NCBI GenBank assembly: GCA_035295845.1
Contig: DATGIF010000026.1
Coordinates: 9,732 to 73,731 of the forward strand
Direction of reading: 5' to 3'
Source of the DNA: Palsa-892 sp035295845
Lineage (GTDB): Bacteria; Pseudomonadota; Alphaproteobacteria; Rhizobiales; Xanthobacteraceae
DNA: 64,000 bases
The notes under the pieces were generated by a model, which was given only the letters and a program-made list of their open reading frames with translations, was not told where the DNA came from and did no database searches. The position numbers were made by a program, and so were the translations under genes. Each line of letters begins with the position of its first letter. Position 1 is the stretch's first letter. This document shows positions 24,699 through 33,966 of this stretch, in pieces.

Positions 24699-26024
24699 AT
24701 GGCTAACGTCGCCACTTATGGAAAAATGTCCGAGGCCGATCACAGCGCGCAGCTGCGCAAGGCAGTCATTGCCTCGACGGTCGGCACGGCGATCGAATGG
24801 TATGACTTCTTCCTCTATGGCACGGCCGCCGGCCTCATCTTCGGCAAGCTTTACTTTCCGAATGAAGATCCGCTGACGGGAACGCTCGCCGCCTTCAGCA
24901 CCTACTTCATCGGCTTTGTCGGCCGTCCGATCGGGGCCGCGATTTTCGGCCACTACGGCGACCGCATTGGCCGCAAGGCCACGCTGATTGCGACGCTCTT
25001 GTGCATGGGCATCGCGACCTTCCTCATCGCGTTCGTGCCGACCTACGCATCGATCGGCATCTGGGGCGCGGTGATTCTGACCGTCCTGCGGATGATCCAG
25101 GGCATCGGCGTCGGCGGCGAATGGGGCGGCTCCATTCTTCTGTCGATGGAATGGGCGCGCACGCATAAGCAGCGCGGCTTGGTATCGGCATGGCCCCAAT
25201 TCGGCGTGCCATGCGGGCTGTTCCTGTCAAACCTTGCGGTTCTCGCCTTCAGCACATGGTCGGGCGATCAGTTCTTCACCTGGGGCTGGCGCATTCCGTT
25301 CGCGCTTTCGATTGTTTTGGTCGCGGTCGGTCTCTGGATCCGCTTGGGCATACTTGAAACGCCGGTGTTCCAGCAACTCGTGCGCAAGAACAAGATCGAG
25401 AAGGCGCCGATCCTCGAAGTCATCAAGAAACAGCCGAAGGAGATCATCCTTTCCGCGCTCTTGCGGCTCTCCGAGCAGGCCCCGTTCTATATCTTCACCG
25501 CGTTTATCTTCGCCTATGCCGTGGGCACGCTGAAAATGTCACGTGACTTTATTCTGATGTCGGTGCTCACGGCAGCCTGCGTTTCATTCGTGACGATTCC
25601 GCTCGCCGGTCACATCTCCGACCTCATCGGTCGGAAGAAGATGTACCTGATCGGCGTTGTCACGATGGGTATCTTCGGCTTCATCTTCTTTGGCCTCGTC
25701 GACACCGCCATCCCGTTGCTTGTCTTCATCGCCATCGTGTTGTCGCTGATCCCGCACGACATGCAGTACGGCCCGCAAGCCGCGCTGATTGCCGAGTCCT
25801 TCACGCCGCGCTTGCGCTACAGCGGCTCCTCGCTCGGCTATCAGCTCGCTTCGGTGATCGCGGGCGGCCCCGCGCCGCTGATCGCAACCGCGCTGTTCGC
25901 CGCTTATCACTCCGGCTACGCGATTTCCATCTACATCGCGGCCTGCGCGGTGATCAGTCTGATCGCAGCGTCGATGATGCCCGATTACACGGGCAAGGAT
26001 ATCTCGGCGGAATACGACGACTGA
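24699..26024 (+). CDS. MFS transporter, metabolite:H+ symporter (MHS) type
   Basis: The 441-residue protein has about 12 membrane helices. MHS-type signatures are Ile-Glu-Trp-Tyr-Asp-Phe-Phe-Leu-Tyr-Gly in helix 1, Gly-Asp-Arg-Ile-Gly-Arg-Lys between helices 2 and 3, and Gly-Val-Gly-Gly-Glu-Trp-Gly-Gly in helix 4. Family members (ShiA, ProP, KgtP) import organic acids or osmolytes with protons. GGGAGGGA precedes ATG 24699. A strong terminator follows, so it is probably transcribed alone and not with the cupin gene. Confidence 0.92.
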   Translation: MANVATYGKMSEADHSAQLRKAVIASTVGTAIEWYDFFLYGTAAGLIFGKLYFPNEDPLTGTLAAFSTYFIGFVGRPIGAAIFGHYGDRIGRKATLIATLLCMGIATFLIAFVPTYASIGIWGAVILTVLRMIQGIGVGGEWGGSILLSMEWARTHKQRGLVSAWPQFGVPCGLFLSNLAVLAFSTWSGDQFFTWGWRIPFALSIVLVAVGLWIRLGILETPVFQQLVRKNKIEKAPILEVIKKQPKEIILSALLRLSEQAPFYIFTAFIFAYAVGTLKMSRDFILMSVLTAACVSFVTIPLAGHISDLIGRKKMYLIGVVTMGIFGFIFFGLVDTAIPLLVFIAIVLSLIPHDMQYGPQAALIAESFTPRLRYSGSSLGYQLASVIAGGPAPLIATALFAAYHSGYAISIYIAACAVISLIAASMMPDYTGKDISAEYDD

Positions 26025-26051
26025 CATCAAGGCAGCCATCGAGTGTTAGGT

Positions 26052-26090
26052 AAGGGGCTCGGTCAGAACCGGGCCCCTTTCATTTTTTGT
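26052..26090 (+). terminator. Rho-independent terminator after the MHS transporter gene
   Basis: A 12-bp stem (26052-26063 with 26068-26079, one G-T pair) and a 4-base loop are followed by TCATTTTTT. It begins 28 bases after the stop codon. Confidence 0.9.
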
Positions 26091-26186
26091 CAGTAATGTA
26101 TTTTGGTCCTTGAGATGGGCTGTTGACCGGGCAATGCATCCGACATGATGATTGCCTTTCGCAATGAATAAGATCCGGAGGAAGCG

Positions 26187-26579
26187 ATGCAGCCGCGTTA
26201 TTTCGTTCAAGCCGGAGACGTGCCTGCCTATAGTCCGGCCAATCATCACGGCACGCTCAATCGCCGGCTGATCGGGCCGAGTGTCACCGGCGCCAAGCAG
26301 CTGGAGGTCGTGCACGGAACGCTGCAGCCGGGCAAAGGCGCGCTCGCGCATGCGCATCCCGGCATCGAGCAGGTCTGCTACGTGCTCGAAGGCATGGCCG
26401 TTGCTGAAATCGCGGGCGAGCGGCGAACCCTCGGGCCCGGAGACTGCTGCTTTTTTCCCGCCGACACGCCGCATGTTTTCACCGCGACCGGAGAAACGCC
26501 CGCGAAGATTCTCGTCATCTATTCGCCGCCTTACGAGGAAAATCCCGCCCGCGTCGTGCGCGCCTCTGCGTCTTCGTGA
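26187..26579 (+). CDS. cupin-domain protein (130 aa)
   Basis: The protein is a single cupin barrel. Motif 1 is His-Ala-His-Pro-Gly-Ile-Glu-Gln-Val-Cys-Tyr-Val-Leu-Glu-Gly (two His plus Glu as metal ligands), and motif 2 is Gly-Pro-Gly-Asp-Cys-Cys-Phe-Phe-Pro-Ala-Asp-Thr-Pro-His (fourth ligand His). So it can bind a metal. It ends 18 bases before the CoA transferase gene and is probably co-transcribed with it. The role could be a small dioxygenase, isomerase or ligand sensor for the pathway; none can be chosen from sequence. Confidence 0.85.
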   Translation: MQPRYFVQAGDVPAYSPANHHGTLNRRLIGPSVTGAKQLEVVHGTLQPGKGALAHAHPGIEQVCYVLEGMAVAEIAGERRTLGPGDCCFFPADTPHVFTATGETPAKILVIYSPPYEENPARVVRASASS

Positions 26580-26597
26580 AGCAGTAAGGAGCGAGTG

Positions 26598-27830
26598 ATG
26601 CCTTCGCCCTCCGGGCCGTTGCACGGACTTCGAGTGATCGATCTGACTTCGATCGTCATGGGTCCTTATGCGACGCAGATGCTCGCCGATTACGGCGCCG
26701 ACGTCATCAAGGTCGAATCACCCGGCGGCGATGTCATGCGCAAGACCGGCCCCATGCGCAACGCCGATATGGGAGCGATGTATTTGCAAATGAATCGTAA
26801 CAAGCGGAGCATTGTTCTTGATTTAAAGCAGACGGCCGCCCGCGATGCTTTGATCAGACTTTGCAAGACTGCCGACATATTGCTGCACAATGTGCGCTTG
26901 CGCTCCATGCGCCGCCTCAAGCTCGGCCCCGAAGATTTGGCCGCTGTCAATCCGCGCCTCATTTACGCGAGCCTGATCGGCTTCGGCGAGATGGGGCCTT
27001 ACGCCGGCCGCCCGGCGTATGACGATTTGATGCAGGGCTTCTGCGCAATACCGACGCTCTCGATGCGTGCCGGCGCCGAGGAGCCGCGCTACGTGCCGCT
27101 TGCCTTCATCGACCGGCTGGTCGGCATGAGCGCGGTCCCCGCTGTACTCGCCGCTGTCATTCACCGCGCGCGGACAGGAATGGGGCAATCGATTGAAATT
27201 CCGATGTTCGAAACAATGTCGCAGTTTGTCTTGAGCGATCACCTCGGCGGCCATTCGTTCGAGCCGCCGATCGGTGAAATGGGATATAGCCGAATTCTCA
27301 GCGTTCACCGTGCGCCATATCGCACGCGCGACGGCTATGTTTGCCTTCTCGTCTACAACGACAAGCAATGGAAAGAATTTTTCGAAGCGATCGGACGCGC
27401 AGACGAATTTGCATCCAACCCGCGGTTTTCCAATCAGACCGCCCGCGCCCAGCATTACGACGAAATTTACGGCTTTGTTGCAGAAGCCTTGCGTACGAAG
27501 ACCACCGCTGAATGGATAGCGATTTTTCGCCGGCACGATCTGCCCTGCGCGCCGATGAATGATCTTACGGCCCTGAGGAACGACCCGCACCTCGAAGTCG
27601 TGGGCTTCTTCGAACTGCGCGAGCATCCGAGCGAGGGCAAATTGCGTTATCTCGGCATCCCTGGACGCTGGAGCCACTCGCAGCCCGATATTTATCGCGA
27701 TGCGCCCCGCCTCGGCGAACACAGTGTCGAAATCCTGCGCGAGGCGGGCATGGAAGAGGCGGAGATCAATTCTCTCATCAAGAGCGGCGCGTGTTTTAGC
27801 GCCGATACCGCAGTGCAACCAGCCAAATAA
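26598..27830 (+). CDS. CaiB/BaiF (class III) CoA transferase
   Basis: The 410-residue protein starts Leu-His-Gly-Leu-Arg-Val-Ile-Asp-Leu-Thr after the initial residues. It has Met-Leu-Ala-Asp-Tyr-Gly-Ala-Asp-Val-Ile-Lys-Val-Glu, Leu-Asp-Leu-Lys, and the catalytic Asp region Ala-Phe-Ile-Asp-Arg-Leu-Val-Gly followed by a Thr-Gly-Met-Gly-Gln segment. Class III enzymes move CoA between carboxylic acids. GTG 26595 and ATG 26598 are adjacent starts; AAGGA precedes them. Position between a cupin gene and a Liv transporter suggests activation of an imported acid. Substrate unknown. Confidence 0.92.
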   Translation: MPSPSGPLHGLRVIDLTSIVMGPYATQMLADYGADVIKVESPGGDVMRKTGPMRNADMGAMYLQMNRNKRSIVLDLKQTAARDALIRLCKTADILLHNVRLRSMRRLKLGPEDLAAVNPRLIYASLIGFGEMGPYAGRPAYDDLMQGFCAIPTLSMRAGAEEPRYVPLAFIDRLVGMSAVPAVLAAVIHRARTGMGQSIEIPMFETMSQFVLSDHLGGHSFEPPIGEMGYSRILSVHRAPYRTRDGYVCLLVYNDKQWKEFFEAIGRADEFASNPRFSNQTARAQHYDEIYGFVAEALRTKTTAEWIAIFRRHDLPCAPMNDLTALRNDPHLEVVGFFELREHPSEGKLRYLGIPGRWSHSQPDIYRDAPRLGEHSVEILREAGMEEAEINSLIKSGACFSADTAVQPAK

Positions 27831-27951
27831 AACAGACTTCAAAATAGTTTAGATCGTAGCAGTGACGGAAGATGCGGCTTGCGCCAAAACGCCGGGGCGC
27901 TGTTAAATGCGATCAAAGAAGCAACCAAGCGTTGGAAATAGGGAGGGATCG

Positions 27952-29205
27952 ATGTTTCGCCGTGTTCGTTCGAGCTTGTTCGCCGCTCTGCTGCTGCCGC
28001 TGTTCGGCAGCGCTTACGCCGCCGATGCCCCGAAGGAAATCAAGCTCGGTACGCTCTACGCGTCCTCGGGACGCTTCGCGAGCATCTCGATGCCCGTGCA
28101 TTACGGCTTGAAGCTCTGGATCGACGAGAAGAACGCCGAGGGTGGAATTTTCGTAAAAGCCTTCAACAAGAAGATTCCCATTACGCTCATCGCCTATGAC
28201 GACCAAAGCAACACCGCGACCGCCGCTACCCTCTTCAATCAGCTGATTACGCAGGACAAGGTCGATCTTCTCGTTTCCGATTCAGGGTCGGTGCTCACGG
28301 CGGTGGCAGTGCCGATCGCCCGCGATAACAAGATGTTCTTGTTCGATCAGACCGGCACCGGTGCGGCGTTCTTCACGCCGGACAATCCGTATATCGCGTT
28401 GATGTCGGATCCGGTTTCGTCCGTGTGGCCGAAGCCGCTTGCGGATTTCATTACCCATGACGGCAAGGCGCTCGGCATCAAGCGCGTCGCGATGCTCTAT
28501 TCGACGAATGATTTCACCGGCACGCAGGCGAACGCCGTGCGAAAATTCGTCAAGGAAGCGAATACCGATGTCGAATTCGTTTACGATCAGGGCGTGCCGA
28601 CCGATACGACCAATTACGCGGTGCTGATCAACAACATTCGCGCGGCAAACCCCGATGCAGTCATTCATCTCGGCTATGCGCCGAACGACATCGCCTTCCT
28701 CCGCAGCCTCGAAGACAGCGGCGTGAAATTCAAGTTCCTGTTCTGCATCTATCCGGGTCTCGAGACCGAGCTTTTGGAAAAGAATCTCGGCGCGAAAACG
28801 CTGAATTATATTTTCACTTACGTCACCTCGTCCGAAATCGAATATGAACCCAATTTCGGGATGCCGCTGAAGGCATACCGTGAAGCCTGGAACAAGAAAT
28901 ATGCCGGCGGGAACGTCGAGTTCGGCTTTAACTCCGTTGCCGGCTACAACACCGGCCTTGTGATCGAAAAGGCGTTGTCGGTCGCCGAGAGCCTCGACCA
29001 GCTGGAAATTCGCAAGGCCGTCTTCAGCCTTTCCGGCAAACTCAAGACGCTTGACGGTACGTTCGAGCTTGATCCCAATGGCGCGCAGCTCGGCGAGAGT
29101 ACGCCCCTCGGCCAGATCAACGTCGACGAGCACGGCCACATCAAATTCGTGACCGTATGGCCGCACGAAGTCGCCAACGGCAAGCCGGTTTATCCGCGTC
29201 CGTGA
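27952..29205 (+). CDS. ABC transporter substrate-binding protein, Liv type (system 1)
   Basis: The 417-residue protein has a signal peptide (about 1-22, ending Tyr-Ala-Ala-Asp) and the periplasmic binding fold of LivJ-like proteins. It starts Glu-Ile-Lys-Leu-Gly-Thr-Leu-Tyr-Ala-Ser-Ser-Gly, with Glu-Lys-Asn-Ala-Glu-Gly-Gly and Ile-Ala-Tyr-Asp-Asp-Gln-Ser-Asn in the N-lobe. GGGAGGGA precedes ATG 27952. It heads a five-gene transporter unit. The ligand may be an amino acid, amide or aromatic/short-chain acid; the CoA transferase upstream favours an acid. Confidence 0.92.
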   Translation: MFRRVRSSLFAALLLPLFGSAYAADAPKEIKLGTLYASSGRFASISMPVHYGLKLWIDEKNAEGGIFVKAFNKKIPITLIAYDDQSNTATAATLFNQLITQDKVDLLVSDSGSVLTAVAVPIARDNKMFLFDQTGTGAAFFTPDNPYIALMSDPVSSVWPKPLADFITHDGKALGIKRVAMLYSTNDFTGTQANAVRKFVKEANTDVEFVYDQGVPTDTTNYAVLINNIRAANPDAVIHLGYAPNDIAFLRSLEDSGVKFKFLFCIYPGLETELLEKNLGAKTLNYIFTYVTSSEIEYEPNFGMPLKAYREAWNKKYAGGNVEFGFNSVAGYNTGLVIEKALSVAESLDQLEIRKAVFSLSGKLKTLDGTFELDPNGAQLGESTPLGQINVDEHGHIKFVTVWPHEVANGKPVYPRP

Positions 29206-29260
29206 CGATCGGCTGATCGATGCCGCAAGTAGCCCTGCCCGCTGAAGCGCAGGCCGCCCG

Positions 29261-30184
29261 ATGCTGACCTATACCTTGTTGGCTGGGTTTCTGTTCGGTC
29301 TTTATTTCACGCTCATCGGGCTCGGATTGAACCTCATCTTCGGCGTCATGCGCATCGTCAACCTCGCGCATGGCGACTTCATCATGCTGGGCGCATTCCT
29401 CGCGTTCTGGCTCTTTACGCTGTTCGCGATCAATCCTGTTCCCACGATTCCGATCGCGTTTTTAATTTTTCTCGCCTTCGGCATTCCGCTCTATTACCTC
29501 CTGGTGCCGCGGTTGTTGCGGGCGAAAGATCCTGAAATGCTGTCGTTCATCCTGTTCTTCGGGCTTTCGCAGGTGATCCAGGCGCTTGCGACCATTCTGT
29601 GGGGCACGAGCGAACGCTCGATACCCGGCGGCCAGCTCGGCCGTGCCATGGCCGCGATCCTGAGTTTTGTCACCGGCCGCACGATCGAAAACGGCCCGGT
29701 TGAAATCTTCGGCCAGAGTTTTCCCGCTCCATGGGTCGCGAGCGGCGTTGCGAGCGGCCTCGGCGTTCTTCTTGTTTATCTCTATCTCTATCGCACCAAG
29801 CTTGGTTATCTGACGCGCGCGGTGATGGTCTCGAGAGAAGAGGCGATTGCGAGCGGTATCGACGTCAATCGCGTTTCCGCGATCGCTTTCGGATGCGGCG
29901 TGGGTCTCGCGGCGGTCGCCGGCGTCTTCGCGCCGTTTATGCTCGGGAGTATTACGCCGGCAATGGGCGCCGAGGTTACGATCACCTCTTTCGCCGTCAT
30001 CGTCATCGGCTCGCTCGGCAATCCGCTCGGCACGGTTCTTGGCGGCCTGATTTACGGTATCTCCTATATGTTTATGCAAAGCTATTACAGCTCTTGGGCC
30101 AATCTACTTCCATATTTGTTGCTGATTGCGGTTTTGTTGCTGCGCCCCACCGGAATCCTCGGACGGCAAGCCCGCCGTGCATAA
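29261..30184 (+). CDS. Liv-type ABC permease (LivH-like, system 1)
   Basis: The 307-residue permease has about eight membrane helices and typical LivH landmarks: Gly-Leu-Asn-Leu-Ile-Phe-Gly-Val-Met-Arg-Ile-Val-Asn-Leu-Ala-His-Gly-Asp near residue 30, and Ser-Leu-Gly-Asn-Pro-Leu-Gly-Thr near the end. It begins 55 bases after the binding-protein stop and overlaps the LivM gene by 8 bases. It pairs with LivM to form the channel. Confidence 0.93.
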   Translation: MLTYTLLAGFLFGLYFTLIGLGLNLIFGVMRIVNLAHGDFIMLGAFLAFWLFTLFAINPVPTIPIAFLIFLAFGIPLYYLLVPRLLRAKDPEMLSFILFFGLSQVIQALATILWGTSERSIPGGQLGRAMAAILSFVTGRTIENGPVEIFGQSFPAPWVASGVASGLGVLLVYLYLYRTKLGYLTRAVMVSREEAIASGIDVNRVSAIAFGCGVGLAAVAGVFAPFMLGSITPAMGAEVTITSFAVIVIGSLGNPLGTVLGGLIYGISYMFMQSYYSSWANLLPYLLLIAVLLLRPTGILGRQARRA

Positions 30185-31097
30185 AATTTGGCGCGATATT
30201 TTTCTCATTCTGGTACCGCTCGTGGCGGCGTTCGCGCTTTTGCCCTTCGTCTATAGTAATCAGCTTCTCCTTTTTAACTTCATCATTTTCATCGTGCTCG
30301 CCCAAGGCGTGAACGTGATCTACGGTTTCACCGGCTATTTGCCGTTCGGCTATGTCGGATTTTTTGGCGCGGGCGCCTATGGCTTCGCGCTGATGGTTCT
30401 CCATCTGCACGCCCCGCCATTCGTGGCAATCGGCGTAGGTGCGGCGTCGGCCTTCGTGCTCGCGCTGTTGCTGACGCCGCTGTTTCGCCTGTCGGGCGCC
30501 TATTTCTCGATTGCCAATCTCGCTTCCGCGCTTGCGCTCCTGCAGATCATCGCCAATCCCAATCTCGAAAATTTCACGCGTGGGCCTTACGGCGTCAGCC
30601 TCAGCGGGATCTTCAATCCGCCGCTCGCCTACGCTACCGCGATTGTGATCCTGGCCTTGACCTTGCTCGTCGTGATTTTCCTGCGTTACTCGAAATTCGG
30701 TCTCGCCTTACAGGCGATCCGCGAAGACACGATCAGCGCCGGCATGGCCGGCATCAACGTCGTGCGCGAGCGCGTCATCGCCTGGCAATTGAGCGCGTTG
30801 ATCGCGGGCCTCGCCGGCAGCGTGTTCGCTTGGTACGCCTCGGTGTTCTATCCGGAGAACGTGTTCAGCGGCGAGTTCACGATCTTCGCGATCGTCTTCG
30901 CGCTGTTCGGCGGCACTGCCACCATTATGGGGCCCATTCTCGGCGTCGTTATTCTCTATGGCATTTACAACGCCGTCGGGATCACAACGCCGCAATATTT
31001 TCAGCTGATTTACGGCGCGCTCATCATGGGCCTCGTGCTGTTTCTGCCGAACGGCCTTGTTTCTCTTTTGCGGCGATGGGGTATCGATGTCCCGTGA
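30177..31097 (+). CDS. Liv-type ABC permease (LivM-like, system 1)
   Basis: The 306-residue permease has about nine helices and the LivM pattern Asn-Val-Ile-Tyr-Gly-Phe-Thr-Gly-Tyr-Leu-Pro-Phe-Gly and Ala-Ile-Arg-Glu-Asp. The GTG at 30177 overlaps the LivH stop by 8 bases; the longer frame from 30126 lies inside livH. The unusual Gly-Tyr-Leu-Pro-Phe-Gly replaces the more common Gly-Leu-Leu-Ser-Leu-Gly. Confidence 0.9.
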   Translation: MHKIWRDIFLILVPLVAAFALLPFVYSNQLLLFNFIIFIVLAQGVNVIYGFTGYLPFGYVGFFGAGAYGFALMVLHLHAPPFVAIGVGAASAFVLALLLTPLFRLSGAYFSIANLASALALLQIIANPNLENFTRGPYGVSLSGIFNPPLAYATAIVILALTLLVVIFLRYSKFGLALQAIREDTISAGMAGINVVRERVIAWQLSALIAGLAGSVFAWYASVFYPENVFSGEFTIFAIVFALFGGTATIMGPILGVVILYGIYNAVGITTPQYFQLIYGALIMGLVLFLPNGLVSLLRRWGIDVP

Positions 31098-31818
31098 TCA
31101 ACAGCCGCTTCTGAAGATCGCGGGGTTGGTCAAGCGCTTTGGCGGCTTTCGCGCGCTCGACGGGCTCAATTTTTATCTTAACGCCGGCGAAATCCTGGGA
31201 CTCGTCGGCCCCAACGGCTCTGGTAAAACCACCTGCATCAATGTCATCTCCGGCCTTTATCCGCCCGATGGCGGCGAAATTCGCCTGCAGGGCCGATCGA
31301 TCGGCAGCCTGCCCTCGCATCGCCTCGTACATGCGGGGATCAACCGCACGTTTCAGGTTCCAAAACCTTTCCTCACAATGACGGTGCGGCAGAATGTCGA
31401 GGTCGCGCTTGCCTATGGCGGCCGCGGTGAAGAGGGAACGCGCGCGGACGATCTCCTCGCCTTGCTTGATCTTTCTGCTCACGCCGAAAAACCAGCGGCC
31501 GAATTGAACAGTGCGCAGCAGAAACTGCTGGATCTTGCGCGCGCGCTTGCGACCAAGCCGCGAATCCTTCTCGTTGACGAACTCGCGGCGGGTTTCAATC
31601 CGGCCGAGCTTGAAAGGATGGCGGAGAAATTGAAGGCGCTCGCGCGTTCGGGCATTGCGCTGCTCGTAGTCGAGCACCTCATGGGCTTTATCGATCGGGT
31701 AACGGATCGCGTCATTGTGATGAATGCGGGAAAGGAAATTTTCGAAGGCGTTTTGGCCGCTGCCGTGCGCGATCCCCGCGTCGTCGAAGTTTTTTTGGGC
31801 CACGACAATGCCGGCTAA
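31087..31818 (+). CDS. Liv-type ABC ATPase (LivG-like, system 1)
   Basis: The 243-residue ATPase has Walker A Gly-Pro-Asn-Gly-Ser-Gly-Lys-Thr-Thr, the LivG phrase Gly-Ile-Asn-Arg-Thr-Phe-Gln, Walker B Ile-Leu-Leu-Val-Asp-Glu and a switch His in Val-Val-Glu-His. The ABC signature is off-pattern: Leu-Asn-Ser-Ala-Gln-Gln-Lys where Leu-Ser-Tyr-Gly-Gln-Gln-Arg is usual. The ATG overlaps livM by 11 bases. It pairs with the following LivF-like ATPase. Confidence 0.9.
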   Translation: MSRDQQPLLKIAGLVKRFGGFRALDGLNFYLNAGEILGLVGPNGSGKTTCINVISGLYPPDGGEIRLQGRSIGSLPSHRLVHAGINRTFQVPKPFLTMTVRQNVEVALAYGGRGEEGTRADDLLALLDLSAHAEKPAAELNSAQQKLLDLARALATKPRILLVDELAAGFNPAELERMAEKLKALARSGIALLVVEHLMGFIDRVTDRVIVMNAGKEIFEGVLAAAVRDPRVVEVFLGHDNAG

Positions 31819-32530
31819 CGCGGAAACCGCGCTTCTGGCGGCCGCCGGAATCGAAGCCGGATACGGTAAGGTGCAAGTTTTGTGGGGCGCGAGTCTTGCT
31901 GTGGCGCCCAATGAGTCGGTCGTTTTGCTTGGCGCCAACGGCGCGGGAAAAACCACCTTGTTGAAAGTGCTGATGGGCCTCGTCGCGGTCTGGCGCGGCC
32001 GCATCGATTTTTCCGGCGACGACATCACGCAATTACGAGCCGATCTGCGCGTACGGCGCGGAATCGTCTTCATGTCGGAAACGTCGGGCTTCCCCGATCT
32101 CACGGTCGACGAAAACATTCGCATCGGCGCGCAATTCCTGCCAAGGAGCGAGGCACGGTCGCGTGCCGAAGAGCTCTATGCCCGTTTTCCGATACTTGCC
32201 GATCGCCGCCGCAGCGCCGCGAGCAGCCTTTCGGGCGGCCAGCGCAAGATGCTCGGCATCGCCAAGGCGCTTGCCAGCAATCCGAAGCTCGTCGTCATGG
32301 ATGAGCCGTCGGCGGGACTGTCGCCGCTACTCGTCAAGGAGGTGATCGGCGTGCTCGCCAATTTCCGGGGGAAGGGTGCGGCCTTTCTCATTGCCGAGCA
32401 GAATGTGAAGTTTCTCGATCTCGCCGACCGCGTCTATACCCTGGAAGGAGGCCGCATTGGATTTTCGGGGACCGTCGCGGACGTGCACGCCAATGACGCT
32501 CTCCAGCGAGCCTACTTTGGTCTTAAATGA
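31808..32530 (+). CDS. Liv-type ABC ATPase (LivF-like, system 1)
   Basis: The 240-residue ATPase has Walker A Gly-Ala-Asn-Gly-Ala-Gly-Lys-Thr-Thr, signature Leu-Ser-Gly-Gly-Gln-Arg-Lys and Walker B Leu-Val-Val-Met-Asp-Glu-Pro. The switch position after Walker B is Glu-Gln, as usual for LivF. ATG 31808 overlaps the LivG gene by 11 bases. It completes transport system 1. Confidence 0.92.
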   Translation: MPANAETALLAAAGIEAGYGKVQVLWGASLAVAPNESVVLLGANGAGKTTLLKVLMGLVAVWRGRIDFSGDDITQLRADLRVRRGIVFMSETSGFPDLTVDENIRIGAQFLPRSEARSRAEELYARFPILADRRRSAASSLSGGQRKMLGIAKALASNPKLVVMDEPSAGLSPLLVKEVIGVLANFRGKGAAFLIAEQNVKFLDLADRVYTLEGGRIGFSGTVADVHANDALQRAYFGLK

Positions 32531-32686
32531 GGACGGAAAGCACGGGTAAGTGCACAATTGTTAGTCCGAGCCCTTGCGGGGGGCGGTCACATCTTTAATA
32601 AGTCATTCCAAAGGTATGAGTGGCCTTGTCGGAAGGCGGCGGCTTCGCCAAGATCGCCGCCAATAAACAGAAACACGGGAGGATGG

Positions 32687-33943
32687 ATGATGAATTTTCG
32701 AAACAAGTTCAATCGGCGTACCGTCATTAAAGGTGCGGCGGCCATCGGCGCGATGCAGGTCGCCTCGCCGTTCGTGATCAAGGCGCTGGGTGAAACACCC
32801 ATCAAGGTCGGTATGATCGATCCGCTCACCGGCGTCTACGCCGCGCCGGCGCAGAACGAGGTGATCGGCGCGAAGCTCGCGCTTGAGCAGATCAACGCCA
32901 AGGGCGGCGTTCTCGGACGCCAACTCGACCTCCTCATCGAGGATTCGGCCAATGACGTTGGCACTGGCGTGCAAAAGGCACGCAAGCTCATCGAACGCGA
33001 CGGCATCCAGTTCCTGATTGGTGATGTCAATTCCGGTATCGCCCTCGCGATCGCCCAAGTGTCGAACGAGAAGGGAATTTTGCATATCGTCTCGGGCGGC
33101 CATACCGACGGCATCACCGGTAAGGACTGCCACTGGAACGTCTATCGCGTCTGCAACACCACCAGCATGGAAGCGAATGCTGTCGCCGAACAGCTGTTCA
33201 ACCAATACGGCAAGAAGTGGCACTTCATTACGCCGGACTACGCCTTCGGCCATACGCTGCAGGCGGCGGCGAAGAGAGACCTTGACAAGTTCGGCGGGAC
33301 CATGACCGGCAACGAGTTGACCCCGCTCGGCACCACCGACTTCTCCGCCTATCTCATCAAGGCGCGCGCCGCCAATCCCGACGTGCTCCTTGTGCTCGTG
33401 CAAGGCGGCGACATGATCAACTGCATGAAGCAAATCGCGCAATTTGGCATCGACAAGCAGATCCACGTCGCCGGTCTTCAGCAGGAGCTCGAATCACTCG
33501 CCGCGATGCCGCCGGAGGCGCGCGTCGGCGTGTGGATGTTCGAATGGTACTGGAAGCAACCCGGCGTGCCCGCGGTCGAGAAATTCGTCGCCGACATCCG
33601 CAAGGTGAATGGCGGCAAGGTGCCGACGGCGCGGCACTGGTTCGGTTACACCTCGTTGATGACCTATGCGCTTGTTGCCAACAAAGAGAAGACGCTCGAG
33701 GGCATCAAGCTTGCCAAAGCACTCGGCGACTTCGAGCTTCCGGACGACGTAAAGTTACAGCCGAACAAGTGCTATTACCGCGCCGGCGATCATCAGCTGA
33801 TGACCTCATCCTTCGTCGGCGAGGCGGTGTCAAAGCCCGCGGGCGATCCGGAAGATCTTTTCAAGGTCAACACGATCGTGCCGGGCGACAAGACTGCACC
33901 GCCCGTGGGCGAGACCGGTTGCAGCTTGCAGTGGCCAGCCTGA
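32687..33943 (+). CDS. ABC transporter substrate-binding protein, Liv type (system 2)
   Basis: The 418-residue protein begins Phe-Asn-Arg-Arg-Thr-Val-Ile-Lys-Gly-Ala-Ala, a Tat-type export signal. The mature domain starts Pro-Ile-Lys-Val-Gly-Met-Ile-Asp-Pro-Leu-Thr-Gly, with Ala-Lys-Gly-Gly-Val-Leu-Gly-Arg and Ile-Glu-Asp-Ser-Ala-Asn-Asp. Double ATG at 32687 and 32690 follows CGGGAGGATGG. It resembles urea/short-amide or amino-acid binding proteins, with an unusually short C-terminus. The permease genes follow after a hairpin at 33967. Confidence 0.92.
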   Translation: MMNFRNKFNRRTVIKGAAAIGAMQVASPFVIKALGETPIKVGMIDPLTGVYAAPAQNEVIGAKLALEQINAKGGVLGRQLDLLIEDSANDVGTGVQKARKLIERDGIQFLIGDVNSGIALAIAQVSNEKGILHIVSGGHTDGITGKDCHWNVYRVCNTTSMEANAVAEQLFNQYGKKWHFITPDYAFGHTLQAAAKRDLDKFGGTMTGNELTPLGTTDFSAYLIKARAANPDVLLVLVQGGDMINCMKQIAQFGIDKQIHVAGLQQELESLAAMPPEARVGVWMFEWYWKQPGVPAVEKFVADIRKVNGGKVPTARHWFGYTSLMTYALVANKEKTLEGIKLAKALGDFELPDDVKLQPNKCYYRAGDHQLMTSSFVGEAVSKPAGDPEDLFKVNTIVPGDKTAPPVGETGCSLQWPA

Positions 33944-33966
33944 AGCCGCAGATCGCGTAACGCATA

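Noticed and set aside
28282..29166. A 294-residue minus-strand frame
   Set aside because: It is antisense to a clear ABC binding-protein gene and has no family-like motif.
31024..32124. A 366-residue minus-strand frame
   Set aside because: It is antisense to the livG/livF genes and has no supporting start or motif.
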